Below, piece after piece: positions 24,846 to 35,268 of a stretch of 45,236 nucleotides of DNA. Numbering within the stretch: position 1 is the first letter of the stretch; the number at the start of each line of letters is the position of its first letter. A program made the position numbers and the translations under genes. The DNA is taken from positions 1-45,236 of the forward strand of contig JAHBSW010000017.1 of assembly GCA_019638935.1 (NCBI GenBank). Direction: 5' to 3'. This DNA is from Cryobacterium sp. Its GTDB lineage: Bacteria; Actinomycetota; Actinomycetes; Actinomycetales; Microbacteriaceae. The notes under the pieces were generated by a model, which was not told the DNA's origin, ran no database searches, and saw nothing but the letters and a program-made list of their open reading frames with translations.

Positions 24846-25693
24846 GAAGCCAAACCATCACCGTCGCCGCGGCGGCAATCGTCGCCGTCGGGCTCCTCCT
24901 GGCCGGCTGCGCGGGCTCTACCGCCCCGGCGCCCGCACCGACCGAGCCTGCGTTCGGGCATGTGCACGGCATCATCGACCTCGGTGAGGGCACCGTGCTG
25001 CTCGGCGCGCACACGGGCCTGTACACGCTCACTGCCGCCGGCGTGCTCGCAGGCCCGGTGGGAGGCAACGACTTCGACGCGATGGGCCTCACCGCCCACG
25101 GCGACACGCTCTACGCATCCGGGCACCCGGGACCGGCCACGCCGACCGAGCTCGGTGAGCACAACCTCGGCATCGTCCGCAGCATCGACGCCGGCGCCAC
25201 CTGGGAGCCGGTCGCCTTCACCGGGCAGGAAGACTTCCACGTCCTCACCGCCACCGCCGAGGCGATCTACGGGATCGGGTCCAGCTCGATCACCGTGCGC
25301 ACCAGCCCCGACGGCGGAACCACCTGGGTCGACGGCGCCAATCTGCCTGCCGTCGACCTTGCCGCCACACTCGACGGCGCCCTCTACGCGGCGACGCAGG
25401 ATGGGGTCCAGGAGAGCCGCGATGCCGGAGCCACCTTCGCCCCTGTCCCCGACGCGCCGCTGCTGTACCTGCTGGAGTCTGATCCGGCGGGCGGGCTGGT
25501 CGGCGTCGACACTGACGGCGCCCTCTGGCGCCTCAACGGCGCCGGCTGGGAGAGGTCCGGAACGGCCAGCGGCACCGTCCAGGCGCTCGGCACCACCGCC
25601 GACGGCGCGATCGTGCTCGTCGACGACCGCGGCGTCGTGTGGATGCGCGGCACCGAAGCCACCGTGGTCCTCCCGTCAGGAGCACGATCATGA
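24842..25693 (+). CDS. Exported beta-propeller lipoprotein (F510_1955/BNR glycosylhydrolase-like)
   Basis: A 283-residue lipoprotein: signal peptide with lipobox LAGC, an Ala/Pro linker, then repeated propeller blades with BNR/Asp-box-like turns ([30 protein letters not shown]). The start FGHVHGI matches a family labelled F510_1955 glycosylhydrolase that recurs in actinobacterial copper clusters. The label comes from sialidase-like repeats; I see no evidence of sugar hydrolysis and would treat it as a surface sensor or binding protein. ATG 24842 overlaps the preceding tiny gene. Confidence 0.78.
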   Translation: MRSQTITVAAAAIVAVGLLLAGCAGSTAPAPAPTEPAFGHVHGIIDLGEGTVLLGAHTGLYTLTAAGVLAGPVGGNDFDAMGLTAHGDTLYASGHPGPATPTELGEHNLGIVRSIDAGATWEPVAFTGQEDFHVLTATAEAIYGIGSSSITVRTSPDGGTTWVDGANLPAVDLAATLDGALYAATQDGVQESRDAGATFAPVPDAPLLYLLESDPAGGLVGVDTDGALWRLNGAGWERSGTASGTVQALGTTADGAIVLVDDRGVVWMRGTEATVVLPSGARS

Positions 25694-25749
25694 ACACCAT
25701 CACACCCGGCGGCCGCTGCAGCCGCGGATCCGGAGGACACCGACCATGA
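25690..25749 (+). CDS. Possible 19-residue leader peptide linking two genes
   Basis: ATG 25690 overlaps the lipoprotein stop (ATGA), and its TGA (25747-25749) overlaps the phosphoketolase start (ATGA). The product is [19 protein letters not shown]. The ribosome site of the phosphoketolase (CCGGAGGAC) lies inside it. Exact overlap at both ends suggests a termination-reinitiation relay rather than a functional peptide. It could be chance. Confidence 0.35.
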   Translation: MNTITPGGRCSRGSGGHRP

Positions 25750-28186
25750 GCACGACATCGACCCGCTGGGTCCGCCACACCACCCCGCTCACCGCGGAAA
25801 CCCTGTCCGGGGTGGACGCGTGGTGGCGCGCGGCGAACTATCTGAGCATCGGGCAGATCTACCTGCAGGGCAACCCGCTGCTGCGCACGCCCCTCACCCG
25901 TGACGACATCAAGCCGCGGCTGCTGGGGCACTGGGGCACGACCCCGGGGCTGAACTTCCTCTACGCGCACCTGAACCGGGCGATCATCGACCGCGACCTG
26001 GACACCCTGTACGTCACGGGGCCAGGGCACGGCGGGCCGGGGATGGTTGCCAACGCCTATCTCGACGGCACTTACACGGAGCTGTTCCCCCAGATCGCTC
26101 AGAACGAGGACGGGCTGCGGGCGCTGTTCCGGCAGTTCTCCTTCCCCGGTGGCATCCCCTCGCACGCGTCCCCGGAGACGCCCGGGTCGATCAACGAGGG
26201 CGGGGAGCTCGGGTACTCCCTCGTGCACGCCTACGGCGCCGCGTTCGACAACCCGGGCCTGCTGGTCGCGTGCGTGATCGGCGATGGGGAGGCTGAGACC
26301 GGGCCGCTGGCCACGGCCTGGCACGGCAACAAGTTCCTCAACCCCGCCCACGACGGCGTCGTCCTGCCGATCCTGCACCTGAACGGTTACAAGATCGCCA
26401 ACCCGACCGTGCTGTCCCGCATCCCCGAGGAGGAGCTGGTCGCGTTGCTGCGCGGCTACGGTCACGAGCCGTTCGTCGTCACCGTCGGCTTCGACGACGA
26501 GGACCCGCGGGAGTCTCACGCGCGGTTCGCGGGAGTGCTGGACACGGTGCTGGACCGCATCGCCGACATCAAGGGCCGCGCCGCGAACGGAACTTTGGAG
26601 GGGCGGCCAGTGTGGCCGGCGATCGTGTTGCGCAGCCCGAAAGGCTGGACCTGCCCGCCGGTCATCGACGGGCTCCCCGTGGAGGGCACCTGGCGCGCCC
26701 ACCAGGTCCCGCTCGCCGAGGTCCGCGACAACCCGGAGCATCTGCGGATCCTCGAGGACTGGCTTCGCTCCTACCGTCCCGACGAACTCTTCGACGCCGC
26801 CGGCGCCCCGCTCCCGGCGACGGTCGCGGTCGCGCCAGACGGCGCGCGGCGGATGAGCGCGAACCCCGTCGGCAATGGCGGGCAGCTGAGCGTCCCGCTG
26901 CGCCTCGGTGACTTCCGCGCGTACGCCCACCTGGTTCACCCGGATAGGCGGGGCGCCACATCGGCGGAGGCGACTCGGGTGCTCGGAGAATGGCTTGCCG
27001 ATGTGATCCGGGACAACCCGGACAACTTCCGCATCTTCGGACCCGACGAGACCGCCTCCAACCGGATCGCACCCGCCGTCTACGAAGCCACCGGCAAACA
27101 GTGGAACGCGGCCGTGCTCCCGGTAGACGAGCACCTCGCCCCGACCGGCCGCGTGATCGAGGTGCTCAGCGAGCATCAGTGCCAGGGCTGGCTCGAAGGC
27201 TACGTGCTGACCGGGCGACACGGGCTGTTCAACTGCTACGAGGCATTCACCCACATCGTCGACTCGATGTTCAACCAGCACGCCAAGTGGCTCGAAGCCG
27301 CCCGGCATGTGCCGTGGCGGGAGCCCATCCCGAGCTTCAACTACCTGCTGTCCAGTCACGTCTGGCGGCAGGACCACAACGGATTCAGCCACCAAGACCC
27401 CGGCTTCATCGACGTCGCGCTGAACAAGAGCCCCGACGTCGTGCGGGTCTACCTGCCGTTCGACGCGAACACCCTGCTGTCCACCTACGACCACTGCCTG
27501 CGTTCCACCGGGTACATCAACGTCGTCGTCGCCGGCAAGCAGCCCGCCCCGCAGTGGCTGACCATGGATGAGGCGATCGAGCACTGCACCCGCGGGCTCG
27601 GCATCCTGCCCTGGGCCGGCACCGAGACCGAAGGCACCGAGCCGGATGTCGTCCTCGCCGCTGCCGGAGACGTGCCCACCCTCGAGACCCTCGCCGCGGC
27701 CGCGCTGCTGCGCGAGCACATCCCGGAGCTGAGCGTGCGGGTCGTCAACGTCGTCGACCTGACCCGTCTGCAGTCCGAGGACCAGCACCCGCACGGACTG
27801 TCGGATAGGGAGTTCGACGCGATCTTCACTCCCGACAAGCCGGTGATCTTCGCCTACCACGGCTACCCGTGGCTGATCCACCGGCTCACGTACAAGCGCG
27901 CGGGGCACCAGAACCTGCACGTCCACGGCTTCGTGGAGAAGGGCACCACCACGACCCGTTCGACATGGTCATGCTCAACGACCCTGGACCGGTACCGGCT
28001 CGCGATCGACGTTCTGGACCCGTCCCAGGCCTGGCCGCACGTCGCGCCGAACTGCGTCAGGAGTTGCAGGACGCCGGTTGCGCCCGCCCCACACTCTGCG
28101 AGCACGGCACCGACATCCCCGCCGTCGCCGACTGGCAACGGCCCCATCGGCACCACCGACCTCGCCATCGGAAGGAACCCCAATGA
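25746..28186 (+). pseudogene. xfp: Xylulose-5-P/fructose-6-P phosphoketolase, frameshifted near the 3' end
   Basis: A thiamine-diphosphate enzyme that cleaves xylulose-5-P (or fructose-6-P) with phosphate to acetyl-phosphate plus glyceraldehyde-3-P (or erythrose-4-P). About 730 residues read cleanly, including the family N-terminus ([16 protein letters not shown]), [12 protein letters not shown], the TDP site [18 protein letters not shown], and [18 protein letters not shown]. Near 27955-28030 three single-base changes disturb the frame: one C missing before CGTTCGAC, one C extra before TGGACC, one G missing in GACCCGTCCC. Correcting them gives the normal ending ([13 protein letters not shown], then [17 protein letters not shown]) and a stop at 28186 that overlaps the next start by ATGA. 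Uncorrected, the frame runs on into the ATPase gene. The clean overlap at the true end makes sequencing error likely; real decay is possible. Confidence 0.88.
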
Positions 28187-30799
28187 ACGACACCAAGACC
28201 GTGACGTTGCAGGTCAGCGGCATGATCCGCGCGACTTCGAAGAATGTCACCGAAGCCCACCTGGCCCGCCAGCCGGGTGTGATCAGCGTCGACGCGAACC
28301 CCGTCTCGCAGACCGCGACCGTCACCTACGATCCGCAGACCACCTCCGTCGCGTACCTGCAGCAGTGGGTCATCGAATGCGGGTACCACTGCGCCGGGCA
28401 GTCCGTGCCCGACCACATCTGCGACCCCACCCACGAGCCGCACGACCACGCGACCACGCAGGGGCACGACACGCATGTCGGCCACGGGGGCCACGAGGCG
28501 CGCACCGATCACGGCGGGCATCCCGAGCATGCTGGCCATGAACCGCACGACGGGCACGAGGGGCATGAAGGCCATCAGGCAATCGCAGCGGACGGACACG
28601 ATCACGTTGGTACCGCGGTCGCTGGCGAGCACGCCCACCCGGCGGCGGGCGCGGGTGATGAGCATGCTGGCCATCCGGCAACCGCCGCGGACGGGCACGA
28701 TCACGGGACGGAGGCGTCCGGGCACAGTGCGCAGGAGATGATGGGCCACGGCGGGCACGGCGGGATGTCGATGGACGCGATGATCCGCGACATGCGCAAC
28801 CGGTTCCTGGTCGCGCTGATCCTGTCGATCCCGATCACCCTGTGGTCGCCGATCGGCCGGGAGGTGATCGGGTTCGAGGTGCCGGCCCCGTTCGGGCTGC
28901 GCGATGACGTGTTCATGCTGATCCTGTCGCTGCCGGTGATCTTCTACTCGGCCTGGATCTTCTTCGACGGGGCCTACCGTGCCCTGCGCGCCCGCACACT
29001 GGACATGATGGTGCTGGTCGCGGTCGGCGTCGGCGCCGGTTGGATCTACAGCCTGATCATCACCCTCACCGGCGGCGGCGAGGTGTTCTACGAGGCCGCG
29101 ACCGTGCTGGCCACCTTCGTGCTGCTCGGGCACTGGGTGGAGATGCGTGCCCGCGGTGGGGCGAACGACGCCATCCGCCGCCTACTGGAGCTCGCCCCGG
29201 CCCGCGCAGTCGTCATCCGCGGTGGCGAGGAGGTGGAGATCCCCACGTCCGAGGTGGTCCCTGGCGACCTGATGCTGATCCGCCCCGGGGCGAAGATCCC
29301 CACCGACGGCACGGTGGATGAAGGGGAGTCCGAGGTCGACGAGTCGATGGTCACTGGCGAGTCCATGCCGGTTTGAGAAGGCGCCGGGCTCAGAGGTGAT
29401 CGGCGCGACCTGCGTGAACACCGTCGGCACGCGCTGCGAGTACGGGCGACGAGGTCGGCGCCGACACCGCGCTCGCGCAGATCGTCAAGCTCGTGCAGGA
29501 GGCGCAGAATTCAAGGCACCCGGGCAGCGTCTTGCCGACCGGGCGGCGTTCTGGCTCGTCCTGGTCGCCCTGATCGGCGGCACCCTCACCTTCCTGGTCT
29601 GGTTCCTCGCCGGGATGGACGTGCCGATGGCGATCCTGTTCGCCATCACCGTCGTGGTCATCACCTGCCCCGACGCTCTCGGACTCGCGACCCCGACCGC
29701 GATCATGGTCGGCACCGGCCTGGGCGCCAAGCGCGGCGTGCTGTTCAAGAACGCCTCCGGGATCGAGACCGCCGCCCGCATCGACACAGTCGTGTTGGAC
29801 AAGACCGGCACCCTCACCAAGGGCGAACCGGAGGTCACCGACTACCTCCCGGTCGGCACGGACGACCTGGAGCTGCTGTCCCTCGCTGCGGCGCTCGAGC
29901 GAGAGTCCGAGCACCCGCTGGCGAAAGCGATCGTGACCTATGCCGACGAGCGCGGCATCCCTCGGCGGACCGCGACGGCATTCCGCAACGTCACCGGGCA
30001 GGGGGCGATCGCGACCGTCAACGGGAAGCAGGTCGTCCTCGGCAACGCTCGGCTGATGGCGTCCGAGGGCATCGACACCAGCGCGGTCGCCGCGCAGCAG
30101 CAGGCCCTCGCCAACGGTGGTCGCACCGCGATCATGTTCGCTGTCGACGGGAAGATCGCCGGGGTCATCGCCCTTGCCGATGCCGCCCGTGACACCGCAA
30201 GAGCAGCGATCGACGCGCTGCATGAGCAGGGTATCGAGGTGGCGATGCTCACGGGCGACAACAAGCCCACCGCCGAACGGATCGCGTCGCTGCTGGGCAT
30301 CGACACGGTCATCGCCGACGTGCTCCCCGAGGACAAGTCCGCGAAGATCGCCGAGCTGCAAAAGGCCGGCAAGAAGGTCGCGATGGTCGGCGACGGCGTC
30401 AACGACGCGCCCGCCCTCGCCCAGGCGGACCTCGGCATCGCGATCGGCGCTGGCACCGACGTCGCGATCGAGACCGCCGACGTCGTGCTGATGCGCTCCG
30501 ACCCGCTGGACGTCGCAATCGCGCTGAAGATCGGCAAGGGAACGCTACGGAAGATGCGGCAGAACCTTGGCTGGGCCATCGGATACAACGCCATCGCGCT
30601 GCCCATCGCTGCCGGAGTGTTCTACCCGGCCTTCGGGATCATGCTCACCCCAGAGATCGCCGCCATCAGCATGTCCGGCTCCAGCGTCATCGTCGCAGTC
30701 AACGCGCTCCTTCTGAAGCGGCTGCGCCTGCCCGCCCCGGCCGATCCGGCAACCGCGAGCACTCCCACCACGGCCTCGGCGTCCGGCGGTGCGTCATGA
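28183..30799 (+). pseudogene. Second P1B-type ATPase with His-rich N-terminus and CPD motif, frameshifted
   Basis: Heavy-metal ATPase differing from CopA. The N-terminal HMA-like domain has lost its CxxC ([10 protein letters not shown] replaces GMTCxxC) but has two later Cys (CGYHCAGQS). About 110 His/Gly/Asp-rich residues follow ([15 protein letters not shown] and similar). The membrane ion site reads ITCPDALGLATP, that is CPD rather than CPC. DKTGT, HP and GDGVND are intact. Within 29370-29515 the frame breaks: an extra T after CCGGT, an extra Cys codon (ATCVN), an extra GC pair (ACGCGCTGC), one A missing (GACGAGG) and one C missing (AATTCAAGG). Fixing these restores the conserved actuator region (GESMPVEKAPG, LRVRATKVGADTALAQI). 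ATG 28183 overlaps the phosphoketolase stop. It is probably a metal exporter in life; specificity is uncertain. Confidence 0.85.
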
Positions 30800-30818
30800 A
30801 CCCTCACGGTGCGTCACG

Positions 30819-33800
30819 ATGAGGGCCGATCGGCGATCGCAGGCGCAGAGGACTCATCGTCTTGACACTGCCTACGACGCAGTCCTCTTCGACCTGGACG
30901 GCGTCGTGACGAACACCGCCGCCATCCATGCCGCCGCGTGGAAGCAGCTCTTCGACGAGGTGCTGCGAGATTCGCGCGTCCACGTGGATGATCCGCAGAA
31001 CACCTTCGACCCGGTGGCTGACTATCGGCGATACGTGGACGGGCGGAGCCGAGAGGACGGAGTGGCGAGATACCTCGCCGCCCGCGGCGTCAGGCTGGAT
31101 GCCGGGCAATCCGACGACCCACCGTCGGCATGGACGATCGCCGGGATCGCCGCGCGCAAGAACGCACTCTTCCTTGCCGAGCTGCGCACGCGCGGACTGC
31201 GGGTCTATCCGGGCACGGCAGCGCTGCTGCGGCGCCTGCGGGACGCGGCCGTACCGGCCGGTCTGGTCACCGCGAGTCGAAACGCGCAGCAACTGCTGAA
31301 CACAGCCGGTCTTACCGGCGCCTTCGACACGGTCGTGGACGGCCAAACCGCGCTCACGCATCACTTGCAGGGCAAGCCTTACCCCGACATGTTCGCCGAG
31401 GCAGCACGCCGCCTCGGCGTTCCTCCCGCTCGCATTGCGATCGTCGAGGACTCGGTCGCCGGCGTGGAAGCCGGCCAACGCGGCGGTTTCGGGCTCGTCG
31501 TCGGAATCGACCGCGCCGAACAGCGCGAGCAACTCGAAGCCGCGGGCGCCGACGTCGTGCTCAACGATGTCGGCGAGCTGGATCTGGGCCTCTCCACGAC
31601 GGATCCCTGGCGGCTGGTCTACGAAGGCTTCGACCCCGCGCACGAGGGGCACCGGGAGACACTCACCGCGCTGGGCAACGGCTATCTGGTGACGCGAGGG
31701 GTACGTCCCGAGCACCACGACGACGGCATCCACTACCCGGGCACCTACCTCGCTGGCGTCTACAACCGACTGATGAGCACTATCCACGGCCGCGCTGTCG
31801 AAGAAGAACACCTCGTCAACACACCGAACTGGCTTCCGGTGGACCTCCGAATCGGAAACGGACCATGGCTTTCCTCCGGACAGGCGCCGACGCTCAGCGA
31901 ACGACGCGAGCTCGACCTCCGACGCGGGCTCGCCACACGCCGCGCCGTCCTTGCCGGCCCGGACGGGCATCAGCTCTTCCTCGTGCAGAGGTCCTTCATC
32001 TCCATGGACGACCCTCACCTGGCCGTCCTGGAGACCACGATCAGTGCACCCGACTGGAACGGCACGCTCACCCTGCGAGCAGGAGTCGACGCGGGGGTAC
32101 GCAACTCCAACGTGGCCGCCTATATCGGTTCGGACACCACACACCTCGCCCCGCCGGCGTTCCGCCACGCCGACGACATCACCGTGTGCGAGACACACAC
32201 CCGGCAGAGCCGGATCCGTATCGTCACCGCCGTCCGCACGCGTCTGACCGGTGCCGCCGCCGTGACGGAACACCTCACCGAAACGGCCTCGCAGGCAACG
32301 CGAGAGTTCCGCGTCGAGCTGGAACGGGGCCGAGCGGTCACTCTCACCAAGACCGCGGCGATCTTCACCTCCCACGACCGAGCCATCAGCGAACCGAGTG
32401 CCGCCGCACTCGACCTGTTCGAGAGGCGCGGCCAGGATGTCGCAGGGCTCCTCGAACGGCACGAGGCGGAATGGCGACGCCTCTGGCACCTGTTCGCGGT
32501 GACGCTGGACGCCGATACGCACAGTCAACTCGTACTGAATCTGCACGTCCTGCACCTGCTGCAGACCGTGTCCACTCACACCACCGCGCTCGACGCAGGG
32601 GTGCCCGCACGCGGCCTGCACGGTGAGGGGTATCGAGGTCACGTCTTCTGGGACGAGGTCTTCGTGCTGCCCATCCTCGACACCCGCGCCCCGCAAGTGA
32701 GCCGGTCGCTGATCGAGTACCGGTGGCGGCGCCTGAACGAAGCTCGCACAGCCGCGACGGCCGCCGGCCTGGGCGGGGCGCTGTTTCCCTGGCAGAGCGG
32801 CAGCGACGGCCGCGAGGAGACGCCCACCGCGCTCTACAACCCGCGTTCCGGCAGATGGATGCCGGACAACTCACGTCGCCAGCGTCACGTCGGGCTCGCC
32901 ATCGCCCACAACGCCTGGCAGCACTATCAGGCCACCGGCGATCTCGACTGGCTCGCCGAGCGCGGCGCCGAGCTCATCATCGAGGTGACCCGCCTGTTCG
33001 CCTCCCTCGCCGAACACGACCCGACCACGGACAGATTCCACATCGCCGGAGTGATGGGTCCCGACGAGTTCCACGATGGCCCGCCGGACGCTCCCGGCAC
33101 CGGGCTGCGCGACAACACCTACACCAATGTCCTGGCCTCTTGGGTCGCCCAGCGGGCCGGCGACACGCTGGGAGTCCTGGCCGGCTACCGAGCCGACGGC
33201 CTGTGCGACCGGCTCAACGTCACCGACGACGAGATCGCGCTCTGGGCGCGCCTGAGCAGACGGCTCACCGTCGGGTTCCACGCCGATGGGATCCTCACCC
33301 AGTTCGACGGTTATGAGGACCTGGAGGAGCTGGACTGGGGTCACTACCGCGACGAGTACGGGAACATCGGCCGACTCGATCTCATCCTCGAATCCGAGAA
33401 CGACAGCACCAATCGGTACAAGCTCGCCAAGCAGCCCGACGTCGTCATGCTCGTCTACCTTCTCGGCCGTGACGGGCTCCGTAAGCAGCTCGCCGCCCTC
33501 GGCTACCCGTTCTCCGAGGCCGACCTGGTCCGCACCGTCAACTACTACCTGACCCGAACCGCCAACGGTTCTACGCTCAGCCGCGTCGTGAACGCCTCTG
33601 TCCTGGCCGGCATCGACCCTGCACGCTCGTGGATCGCGTTCCGCGAAGCCCTGATCGCCGACCTCGACGACTCCCAAGGCGGCACGACTCGCGAAGGGAT
33701 CCACCTGGGTGCGATGGCCGGCACGGTAGATCTGCCCGTCCGCTCCTTCGCCGGCATGACCGTCGGCGACGACGAGCTGACCTTCGCGCCGCAACTCCCT

Positions 33801-34025
33801 CCACACCTGACCCGAGTCGCGTTCCAGGTCAGATATCGCGACCATCTCCTCGACGTGACTCTCGGCCGAAGCGGTCTAGAACTGCACGCCCACCCGACCA
33901 CGGCCCCAGTCATCCGGCTGCGCGTCGGCAGCGACGGCGGCCAGCTCTCCGCCGGCGAAACGAAGGTGTTCGCCGTCCGCTCAGCTGATGCCAGGACACG
34001 CTCCGTCTCCAAGGAGTCTCGATGA
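30819..34025 (+). CDS. Fused beta-phosphoglucomutase (HAD) and GH65 disaccharide phosphorylase
   Basis: Two enzymes in one 1068-residue chain. Residues ~20-250 are a HAD-IA beta-phosphoglucomutase: FDLDGVVTNT with D25/D27, then TASRNAQ, GKPYPDMF and VEDSVAGVEAG. From ~265 on is a GH65 phosphorylase: DPWRLVYEGFD, ALGNGYLVTRG, RGLHGEGYRGHVFWDE, and the general acid E750 in MGPDEFHDG, with YRDEYGNIG and KQPDVVML near the phosphate site. The GH65 half would split an alpha-glucoside such as trehalose, maltose or kojibiose with phosphate to beta-glucose-1-P, and the HAD half would turn that into glucose-6-P without ATP. Start choice is weak: ATG 30819 lacks a good ribosome site; GTG 30789 overlaps the ATPase end by 11 bases and is the alternative. 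Substrate is not predictable here. Confidence 0.9.
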   Translation: MRADRRSQAQRTHRLDTAYDAVLFDLDGVVTNTAAIHAAAWKQLFDEVLRDSRVHVDDPQNTFDPVADYRRYVDGRSREDGVARYLAARGVRLDAGQSDDPPSAWTIAGIAARKNALFLAELRTRGLRVYPGTAALLRRLRDAAVPAGLVTASRNAQQLLNTAGLTGAFDTVVDGQTALTHHLQGKPYPDMFAEAARRLGVPPARIAIVEDSVAGVEAGQRGGFGLVVGIDRAEQREQLEAAGADVVLNDVGELDLGLSTTDPWRLVYEGFDPAHEGHRETLTALGNGYLVTRGVRPEHHDDGIHYPGTYLAGVYNRLMSTIHGRAVEEEHLVNTPNWLPVDLRIGNGPWLSSGQAPTLSERRELDLRRGLATRRAVLAGPDGHQLFLVQRSFISMDDPHLAVLETTISAPDWNGTLTLRAGVDAGVRNSNVAAYIGSDTTHLAPPAFRHADDITVCETHTRQSRIRIVTAVRTRLTGAAAVTEHLTETASQATREFRVELERGRAVTLTKTAAIFTSHDRAISEPSAAALDLFERRGQDVAGLLERHEAEWRRLWHLFAVTLDADTHSQLVLNLHVLHLLQTVSTHTTALDAGVPARGLHGEGYRGHVFWDEVFVLPILDTRAPQVSRSLIEYRWRRLNEARTAATAAGLGGALFPWQSGSDGREETPTALYNPRSGRWMPDNSRRQRHVGLAIAHNAWQHYQATGDLDWLAERGAELIIEVTRLFASLAEHDPTTDRFHIAGVMGPDEFHDGPPDAPGTGLRDNTYTNVLASWVAQRAGDTLGVLAGYRADGLCDRLNVTDDEIALWARLSRRLTVGFHADGILTQFDGYEDLEELDWGHYRDEYGNIGRLDLILESENDSTNRYKLAKQPDVVMLVYLLGRDGLRKQLAALGYPFSEADLVRTVNYYLTRTANGSTLSRVVNASVLAGIDPARSWIAFREALIADLDDSQGGTTREGIHLGAMAGTVDLPVRSFAGMTVGDDELTFAPQLPPHLTRVAFQVRYRDHLLDVTLGRSGLELHAHPTTAPVIRLRVGSDGGQLSAGETKVFAVRSADARTRSVSKESR

Positions 34026-34171
34026 GCACGCACCGGCGCCGATACCGGCGGATCGCATCGGTTCTGGAGAGGCATGGCCTCGGCCTGGCCACCGGCCTGA
34101 TCGGTGCCGGCGCGGGCGCGGTCACCTCCCTCGGCGGCTATCTGCTATGGACCACGCGGCGGCGACGATGA
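34022..34171 (+). CDS. Small single-pass membrane protein (49 aa)
   Basis: ATG 34022 overlaps the preceding stop (ATGA). The 49-residue product has an Arg-rich N-terminus, a Gly/Ala-rich hydrophobic segment (GLATGLIGAGAGAVTSLGGY) and an Arg tail. It ends at 34171, overlapping an ATG at 34168 that is in frame with the GAPDH gene. Not recognised; a coupling ORF or a small membrane subunit. Confidence 0.5.
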   Translation: MSTHRRRYRRIASVLERHGLGLATGLIGAGAGAVTSLGGYLLWTTRRRR

Positions 34172-34209
34172 CGACCGCGCCCCCCGCCCCCTCTCAGAAA
34201 GGCACGCTC

Positions 34210-35268
34210 ATGAACCCCATCCGAGTCGGCGTCAACGGCTATGGTGTCATCGGCAAGCGCGTCGCTGACGCGATCCTCCTGCAACCGGACATGCGCCTGA
34301 TCGGCGTCGCGGACATCGCCACCGACTGGCGCATCAAGTCCGCCGCGAACCGATTGCCCGTGTTCGCCTCCACCGCTGAGGTGCGGCAGGGTATGCACGA
34401 CGCGGGTGTGACCGTCCGCGGGAGCCTCGACGAGCTGCTCACGCAGTGCGACGTGATCGTCGACACCACCCCCAAGCATGTCGCGGCCGGCAACCTGGAG
34501 CGCTACCGCGGGGCTGGGGTGAAAGCGGTGCTGCAGGGTGGCGAATCCCACGCCACCACTGGGCATTCGTTCGTCGCCCAAGCCAATTACGCCACCGCCC
34601 TCGGCCGCGACAGCACCCGGGTGGTGTCCTGCAATACGACCAGCATCGTCCGCGTCCTCGGCGCCTTGGACACGGCGGGGCTGCTTCAGCGCGCCCGCGG
34701 AGTGCTCATCCGCCGCGCCACCGACCCGTGGGAGTCGCACCTGGGTGGCATCATGAACACGATGGTCCCGGAGCCGACCATCCCCTCCCACCAAGGTCCC
34801 GACGCGCAGACCGTTCTCCCGGGCCTGGATGTCGTCACCATCGCAGCCAAGGGCGCCCACACCCAGACGCACACCCACTTCTGGACACTGCAACTATCCC
34901 GGGAGGCCGCCCGGGATGAGGTGCTGGACGCCCTCCGTGCCGCGCCCCGCATAGCCTTCATCCGCATGTCCGACGGCTTGATCGCCCTCAATTCCACCAT
35001 CGAGCTGATGCGCGACCTCGGCCGGCCCCGAGGGGACATGTGGGAAGTCGCCATATGGGAAGACCTGGTCACCGTCACCGGCAACGAAGCGTACCTCGCC
35101 TACCAGGTCTACAACGAGGCCATCGTCGTGCCCGAGACCATCGACGCGATCCGCGCCCTCTCCGGCACCGTCACCGATGCCGAGACCTCGATCCGCCTTA
35201 CTGACAAGAGCCTTGGCATGCGCCAGGACTTTCTCACCCGTCCGGAGGACTCCGACCATGACCGATGA
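34210..35268 (+). CDS. Type II (archaeal-type) glyceraldehyde-3-phosphate dehydrogenase
   Basis: Phosphorylating GAPDH of the type II family: oxidises glyceraldehyde-3-P to 1,3-bisphosphoglycerate with NAD(P). The N-terminus is the archaeal-type Rossmann motif VGVNGYGVIGKRVADAI rather than the bacterial INGFGRIGR. TTPKHVAAGN and QGGE follow, and the catalytic Cys is C141 in VVSCNTTSIVR. Length 352 residues fits type II. ATG 34210 has GAAAGG upstream; an in-frame ATG at 34168 overlaps the small upstream gene and would add 14 residues. Type II GAPDH is mainly archaeal and rare in bacteria, and here it lies inside a copper operon. It overlaps the DUF2933 gene by 11 bases. I infer a copper-tolerant substitute for the housekeeping GAPDH; the shared catalytic Cys means tolerance is not a given. 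Confidence 0.88.
   Translation: MNPIRVGVNGYGVIGKRVADAILLQPDMRLIGVADIATDWRIKSAANRLPVFASTAEVRQGMHDAGVTVRGSLDELLTQCDVIVDTTPKHVAAGNLERYRGAGVKAVLQGGESHATTGHSFVAQANYATALGRDSTRVVSCNTTSIVRVLGALDTAGLLQRARGVLIRRATDPWESHLGGIMNTMVPEPTIPSHQGPDAQTVLPGLDVVTIAAKGAHTQTHTHFWTLQLSREAARDEVLDALRAAPRIAFIRMSDGLIALNSTIELMRDLGRPRGDMWEVAIWEDLVTVTGNEAYLAYQVYNEAIVVPETIDAIRALSGTVTDAETSIRLTDKSLGMRQDFLTRPEDSDHDR

Noticed and set aside
28183-29376. Truncated ATPase ending at 29376 as a separate functional gene
   Set aside because: The stop is produced by an inserted T within a conserved GESMPVE motif; the rest of the ATPase follows in another frame with all catalytic motifs.
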